Source: Saururus chinensis (lineage: Eukaryota; Streptophyta; Magnoliopsida; Piperales; Saururaceae). From it: a DNA stretch of 64,000 bases. The notes under the pieces were generated by a model, which did no database searches, was not told the DNA's origin, and was given only the letters and a program-made list of their open reading frames with translations. The position numbers were made by a program, and so were the translations under genes. Shown piece after piece: positions 58,775-64,000 of the stretch (positions are counted from its first letter, which is position 1; every line of letters starts with the position of its first letter). Where the stretch lies: contig CP141148.1 of the NCBI GenBank assembly GCA_035235625.1, positions 23,499,057 to 23,563,056 on the forward strand, read 5' to 3'.

Positions 58775-59939
58775 TAACTCTGAAAGATTTTGTTAAATAG
58801 ATTCATAAGGTGTATCATTTTCCATGAAATAAGTGTATAATTAAATACTAGAACAAGGTAAACATAGCTAACCTGCACATAACCCATATAATCCTGGAGT
58901 ACATATTATCATTCCTTCCATCAGTGATGCAATACACAAGCATCTTCTCAGATTTATCTATTCATTTACTTAATCTTTTCACTTTAATATGGTTGAGGCC
59001 AACCCAAACATACATAATCCGATAGAAGATTGGGGAGTTGCACCACTAGGGTCACCCTCATCCCATAATCCCTTTTGCTAAAAGCGTCATATACCGCCAT
59101 GTTTACATGCATGTTATGTAGTCCCACACAACGCAAAGAATTATCTTTTTCCTTAAGATGGTTAGTTTTGGCCACTCCCATCTTAAATTTAGATGCATGT
59201 GATACGTAGCTCAACCAATTGGAATCACCTGAACATACACATTATATATAATATCAGTAAAATTTTAATTGTTTTTACCGTCTAATCAATATTTTATACT
59301 AATTTTTTTAGAACTTGTGGGACCGGTCTTTCTGGAGGAGCCTCCCAAAGTGAATTGGAAGTTCATGGAATATGTGCAAGTAGAACTAGTGGACAATTAA
59401 CCAACACACTAATTTTTATTGGACAACGAGTCCACGTGCCGGGTATTTTCTACCTTCTCAATCGGTCAATCTATGGACCCCTTTGATCCAACTTGGGTTC
59501 ATTACCCAAAGGCTATTTTCACTTAACACACAATGATCCAACCCACTTAAATTGCTAGTTAGTTAAAAAGCCCCAACATTTGCAGCCCGAGCCCATGTAA
59601 CCGGAGTGCACCTAGAGGTAGCAGTGGGAAGAGAAAAAGAAGAAAAGAAGAAAAAGATAGTTTCAATTTCAAGCTAATGAGAATGGCCTTCATACCACAT
59701 ATAAATACGGACTCCAAGAGCCAAGCGTACGCCCCTAGATGGGCTGGCCCACCATCAGTAGGCCCTAAACCTGCCCAATATGCAATCAATCTCAAACTAT
59801 AATCAATCTATCACCCAATTACATCTGCAATCAACATTAAACATGAATAATAATAACCTATAGCTGTAACAATGAAAGACCTACATACCTTCAAGGCCTA
59901 TTGAAATAAAATAATAAAGAAAAGTGGTGGGACACAACA
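58775..59939. other. Intergenic DNA
   Basis: No gene recognised. Frames at 58984-59214 and 59559-59795 (minus) match nothing I know. The right part may be LTR sequence belonging to the gypsy fragment that follows. Confidence 0.4.
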
Positions 59940-61258
59940 TTCCACCATGCTCCGCTACCGCCTTATCCTCAAGGCGACCAAGAAGGAAAGTGAAGGAGCA
60001 AATCATCCTTAGATTCCCACATCGCTTCTCGAGCAAGCTATCATGCCAAGCCACAAGAGCCTCTATACAAACATGACTAGCACGTCAAACAAACAGCTTA
60101 CAACAACGGCTACAGGAACCAAGCTAGGTGAGCCGGCAGTAGATGGCAGTGGAGGTGGAGTAGAGGGCAAGGCAGATGGGTGGTTAGTATACTTACGAAG
60201 TCGAGAGACATGGAAGACTGAGTGAATCAAAGCATCAGTAGGGAGCTCCAATTGATAAGCCACGCTCTCGACCCTTTTTGTAACCTAGTAGGGTCCATGG
60301 AATCGATGCACGAGCTTCTAGTGAGCCGATTGATACAGGGATGTTTGCTGCTAAGGGAGCATAGTGACATAGACCTAGTCACTCACCTGAAACTAACAGT
60401 CTGATAGGCGCTTGTCATAGACTTGCTTCATGTAGTTTTGAGAGGCCGCATGGTTGGCCTTAAGCTGGCAGAGAACCTCATTGCGGCTCTGGAGGAGATG
60501 GTCCACCTTTGCGCCGGCACTCCGCTGAGGAACATAGGCTAGGATGGTCTAGAATGGGTGACCATACACCACCTAAGATAGAGTGAAACTTGTAGTTGTG
60601 TGGAATGCTGTGTTATATGACCACTCCGCACAAGGAATGAGTAGTAACCATTGACGAGGTTCGTCGCTTGCAAAAGAGCGAAGATACTACTCTAGACAGT
60701 GGTTAACCACCTTCATCTGGTCGTCCGTCTACGTGTAGTAAGTGGTACTCATGTGGAGTGAAGTGCCATGAAGTGTGAAAAACTCTTACCAAAATTGAGA
60801 TATGAACATCCGATCCCTATCGAACACAATCGTCCATGGCAACCCATGGAGCTTAGTGACCTCCTTTACATAGAGCTCTACAACTCCACAAGTGGTGTAA
60901 GGGTGTCCTAATGCACAAAAATAGGCATACTTTGGACAACCTAACCATCACGATTATAGTAATCCTCTTGCCCTTAACAGCAGGTAGGGCCTCCACGAAG
61001 TCTATCAAGACATCCTCCCACAGCCTATTAGGAATGGGTAAAGGCTGAAGGAGAGTTTGATCTGCACAAAAGCTCTGTTGGGAATGAGGAGTGCTTTTGT
61101 GCAGCCACATATGGTTGGACATCTCGCTTGATTACCCTCCATAAGAAGATGGAATTCACCCTTTTGTAGGTCCAGGACCCCTCATGTTGCAAAGTGTGTG
61201 TCATGGAAGTGAGAGATAATCTTCCGCCGGAGGTTGGAGTCATTGGTCACCCACAATC
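59940..61258 (-). mobile_element. Ty3/gypsy pol fragment: integrase and chromodomain
   Basis: On the minus strand from 61258 the parts are the integrase zinc-binding segment (YKRVNSIFLWRVIKRDVQ), the start of the integrase core (PIPNRLWEDVLIDFVEALP, near 61030), a divergent middle, a YQLELPxxxxIHSVFHVSRLR linker (near 60220) and a chromodomain tail (EAMWESKDDLLLHFP, near 60020). This is the order of chromovirus-type Ty3/gypsy pol. Gag, protease and reverse transcriptase are not present. Broken with several interruptions; a fossil. Confidence 0.75.
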
Positions 61259-61467
61259 GTCCTTTCCAGATAAACAAGGAGCTAAACAAGCAAGATCTGC
61301 TGCAGGAGGATCCTATCGAGTTAAACAAGGGGTTTGGCAATGTGATTATGGTCAACAACTTGCCTATGCTTCGACGCTGGTTCCGCAGCTCATGTTATCC
61401 CCTCGCGCAATCAATCAGCTAGAGGATGATGTAATCTATTTCCATTATCTTTGTCCTCACCTTATTT

Positions 61468-61491
61468 TCTTCTCTTCTCTTCTCTTCTCTT
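61468..61491 (+). repeat. TCTCT pentanucleotide microsatellite
   Basis: Four to five copies of TCTTC within a pyrimidine-rich stretch. Confidence 0.7.
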
Positions 61492-61904
61492 CCCTCCTAT
61501 CTTGTCATTTCTCTCAAAATTTTCAGATTGGAGCTCGTTGAGGCAGATGGCTAGGCAATGAAGTGCAGCACGTATTTAGTAAGCGATATGCGCCTGGGAG
61601 AGGAAGTCGAGCAGCCTGCCATGACTGTCAGAGAGCTCGCTTTCAGCCATTGGGTTTGTTTCAGATCCGCAATCTCCTTTGAGTGTAATTAGCCGAGATT
61701 TGCTAAGCTTGTTAAAGTCAGATGGACAAAGGACCTCTTTGATGTAAAATTAATTAAGAGAGGGAAGGGCTTTTTTTGTTCAATTCTGTTTTTCTTCTTA
61801 TTTACTCTGCTTTGTTTCTTGTCTTGGAAAGAGTAGATGTGATTGGAAAATGTTGTCTTCTTGTAGCTTGATGAGTGGGTTGGTGGGTTTCTTATTTGTT
61901 TGCA

Positions 61905-61982
61905 ATTGATGATGAGCATGTGCAGAGAGAGATTACGAATCATAGATCGCTCAGGCATCTCAATATAGTTAGGTTCAAAGAG
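61905..61982 (+). pseudogene. SnRK2 protein kinase orphan exon fragment
   Basis: The frame reads [18 protein letters not shown] then LNIVRFKE, nearly the same as the strongly conserved SnRK2 segment [25 protein letters not shown] (alpha-C helix and following strand, with the conserved Glu of QREI). SnRK2 kinases act in abscisic acid and osmotic stress signalling. The glycine-rich loop and the active-site lysine exon are not found upstream, and the next exon (VILTPTHLAIVMEYA) is not found in the following kilobase. No clean GT donor follows RFKE. So this is an isolated gene piece, perhaps moved by a transposon. Confidence 0.8.
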
Positions 61983-62376
61983 GCAGAAGCTCTCCCAATT
62001 TCAAGAATTTCTACAAATTTGTTTGTTCTTTTTCTACAAATTCATTTGTTCTTTTATCTTTATGCACAACAATTTCTCTTTCTTGTCCATTTTTAGCTCG
62101 TATTAGAGAAGAGCACATCACCTCATTTGCAAATTCAACTCATTTCAACTTGGCCTTATAGTTGTTCATTTGTTGAATTTCTTCTAAGAATGAAAACTTA
62201 TTTATCGAAGTAGTCTAAGCAGGGATGAATTAGTATAGGTATGGGATTAAACCATTGTAGAAACTAAGAGTGTCTATTATCACCGATTTTGTCATAAATT
62301 GCAACTTAAAATAAGAGGGCTCAAATCATTGTTCAATTGGATTTCCCTTTTTAATTATGATTTCTTAAAATTTGGT

Positions 62377-62452
62377 GACTCATCAGCTCAAATGGTAGAG
62401 CATTCAGGATTTGCATCCTAAGAAGGTGGTGGTTTGAGTCCACCAAGAGTCA
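62377..62452 (+). tRNA. tRNA-like sequence (pseudo-tRNA or SINE head)
   Basis: A 7-bp acceptor pairing with one mismatch (GACTCAT with AAGAGTC), a D-arm AGCTCAAATGGTAGAGC (box A) and a T-arm GGTGG-TTTGAGT-CCACC (box B) are present. The anticodon arm is poor: a 7-base loop TTTGCAT would give TGC (Ala), but the stem then mispairs. It is probably a decayed tRNA or the head of a tRNA-derived SINE, and perhaps of organelle origin. Confidence 0.45.
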
Positions 62453-62685
62453 TATAAGGGAAAACTAAGAGATATCAATTGCTATTCCAGCGCCTACCAT
62501 CCCTTAACATTGGAGTTAATTTGCATATTTTGAAGTAAAGCATCTAATAAGGAGTAGTTCTAGTTAGTAGGATTTGCAAGAGGTCTTGTCTCTATTAAAA
62601 GCTCTACATTTCATTTAAACACATGATATAATGAAAAGAAAAGATATTTTATCATTGAGCACAACTTTATATTAGGTAATGTTCA

Positions 62686-62771
62686 AGCTCTTGATGGATT
62701 TGAACCACCATCTCCTTAGGGAAAAGGATATATCCAATTCCTAGGCTCTTTACCAATTAAGCTAAAGAGCT
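62686..62771 (-). tRNA. Second tRNA-like sequence, inverted relative of the first
   Basis: On the minus strand AGCTCTT pairs perfectly with AAGAGCT, with box A TAGCTTAATTGGTAAAGAGC and box B GGTTCAAATCC. The 3' half (CCTAAGGAGATGGTGGTTC) aligns with CCTAAGAAGGTGGTGGTTT of the copy at 62377. The anticodon region is enlarged and irregular. Reads as a pseudo-tRNA or SINE head. Confidence 0.45.
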
Positions 62772-63579
62772 GTGAAGAACACAAAACAGAGGTAACTTGT
62801 GTTATAAAGTTTAACGCATAATATAAAGAGAAGAGAAGATATTTTCATGTTAAATCAACTTGTTCATCGTTGAATACAACTTCATATTAGATAATGCTCA
62901 AGTACTTGATGAGCGACTTACATGAGGACAAATCCAACTTGTAATCAAATACTACTGACATAAATAGGAATTCAAAATTGTTGGGATTAACTCGGAAGAA
63001 AAAGGAAATCATATAGAGAAGACTTCATAAAAAACGTGAGAAATGAAATCAATTTAAGCAACAATGAAAAGTCATCATTTAACTTTAGTAGCCATAACTA
63101 GTTGATCAACTAAACTATTACCACCTAAAACATGTTAGTTTACCTTTAAAACCACTACAAATTAGACAAATACCAATATTGAGTCCAACTTCTACATATT
63201 GAATAATTAGACTTTGCATGCTCACATCCTTTAGAAAACTCCTTCATTCTCAAGGGAGGACTGGAGAGTAACTGTTGATGATAATTTGGTGATTGATAAG
63301 CAAAGATCTAGCTTTTCACCTCCAGCAATAGGTGAAAGTAAAACTTTACTACAATGGATCAATTTCTCATCATCAATGCAATATTCCAAAAAATAATTGT
63401 GCTTGATGATCCAATAATCAACAGGAATTTGGTTGGCATTTTTGAAGAACCTCTCACTATTTGTTACATATCAAGAAAGTTTACCAACCTAGAATGAAGG
63501 ATAAATGTAGTGCAGATATAGACTGCATTATCCAATAAAACTTCAATTTTGTGGTTGTTTTCACCAATCTAGTAAATAC
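62772..63579. other. Intergenic DNA
   Basis: No gene recognised. TCATATTAGATAATGCTCAAG near 62890 repeats TTATATTAGGTAATGTTCAAG near 62667, so part of the sequence beside the second tRNA-like copy is duplicated. Confidence 0.4.
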
Positions 63580-63766
63580 CACTCTACAAAATAATGTACT
63601 ATTAGCGACATTTTTATTAATGACGTAACAAAAAGCGTCGCTAAAAACTACTACTTGCAAAGTAAAAAATAGCATCGCAAAAAAATTAACTATTAGCGAC
63701 GCTTTTTATTAAGTGTTGCTAATATTAAAAAAATTAGCGATGCTTTATAATAAGCGTCGCTAATAG
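63580..63766. mobile_element. Short remnant of the GCGACG CACTA family
   Basis: It starts CACTCTACAAAATAATG, a diverged CACTA end, followed by ACTATTAGCGACATTTT and three pairs of GCGACGC/GCGTCGC palindromic modules. The inner part and the second end are missing. Confidence 0.65.
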
Positions 63767-63779
63767 TTATGCTCAATAG

Positions 63780-64000
63780 GGGAGTTTATATTATCAGGCA
63801 TGAATCAAACACATGGCAGTTTCATAGCACATATCATATATAATATTTTTCATGAAAACAGGGTATGCCTCTTACCCAGAACCACCCCTAGTGCTTCTTC
63901 CTACGTATCGAAGATTCTTCTAAAGTTTGTGAGCTCTCATGACTTACTACTAATGTCCCAGACATATGTATTATTAATAAAAATTTGTTGCGGGTACAAA
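63780..64000 (-). mobile_element. Gypsy-like LTR fragment running off the window
   Basis: GGGTATGCCTCTTACCC and CCTACGTATCGAAGAT match 5950-6010 of the LTR at 5534-9604 in the same orientation. The copy continues beyond the right edge. Confidence 0.55.

Noticed and set aside
58984-59214. 76-residue minus frame right of the MULE as a possible further transposase part
   Set aside because: No MULE motif visible and it lies outside the inverted ends, so no assignment made.
61194-61541. Plus-strand 115-residue frame overlapping the gypsy fragment
   Set aside because: Its first part is antisense to integrase sequence and its end is a TCTTC repeat; no domain.
62401-62430. Calling a functional tRNA-Ala(TGC) or tRNA-Cys(GCA)
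   Set aside because: The anticodon stem mispairs with a 7-base loop and the loop is 8 bases with the best pairing, so only a tRNA-like call is supported.

Overview
The window is a gene-poor, transposon-rich stretch of nuclear DNA from a flowering plant. This follows from spliced genes with GT-AG introns, plant-specific protein families (an NCS/Bet v 1 protein, an S-like RNase homologue, CDPK and SnRK2 fragments), Ty1/copia elements of the Sirevirus type, Ty3/gypsy LTRs, CACTA elements and Mutator-like elements. The species cannot be read from the sequence. Only two genes look intact. One is a two-exon (S)-norcoclaurine synthase-like PR-10 gene (24087-24701, +). The other is a four-exon RNase T2-family gene (50974-52176, +) whose two catalytic histidine motifs are replaced.

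From 1 to 23.5 kb lie old, nested elements. A remnant of a CACTA family built of GCGACG/CGTCGC modules covers 1-1315. Sirevirus-like remnants on the minus strand cover 1316-4510, 10705-21150 and 21471-23466, with an LTR relative at 25590-27930. Ty3/gypsy-like LTRs lie at 5534-9604 (with an opposite-strand LTR inside it) and 18314-20991 (flanked by CGTCT on both sides). MITE-like insertions sit inside some of these. An approximately 56-bp minisatellite recurs in LTR-like DNA at three places.

From 29620 to 42236 is a large CACTA-type element. It carries fragments of two host genes, a CPK13-like calcium-dependent protein kinase near its left end and an RCC1-repeat protein near its right end. A second CACTA element (31145-37634, 3-bp target duplication GCC) is nested inside it. 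The inner element has no visible transposase. It consists of palindromic GCGACG modules, a G-rich block, and tandem units of about 0.6-0.7 kb joining a TA run, GCGACG palindromes and a long CT tract.

The right part holds a broken Ty1/copia element (44745-49882, target duplication CTATT) with a MITE in its 5' LTR and then the RNase-like gene. Next come a near-perfect palindromic MITE with a 9-bp target duplication, and a Mutator-like element (about 54.2-58.8 kb) with a truncated transposase, a PMD/DUF1985-like gene remnant and clusters of ACACGAT/ATCGTGT words. A Ty3/gypsy pol fragment, an orphan SnRK2 exon, two tRNA-like sequences, and small CACTA and LTR remnants complete the window. The two intact genes are unrelated and do not form a unit.
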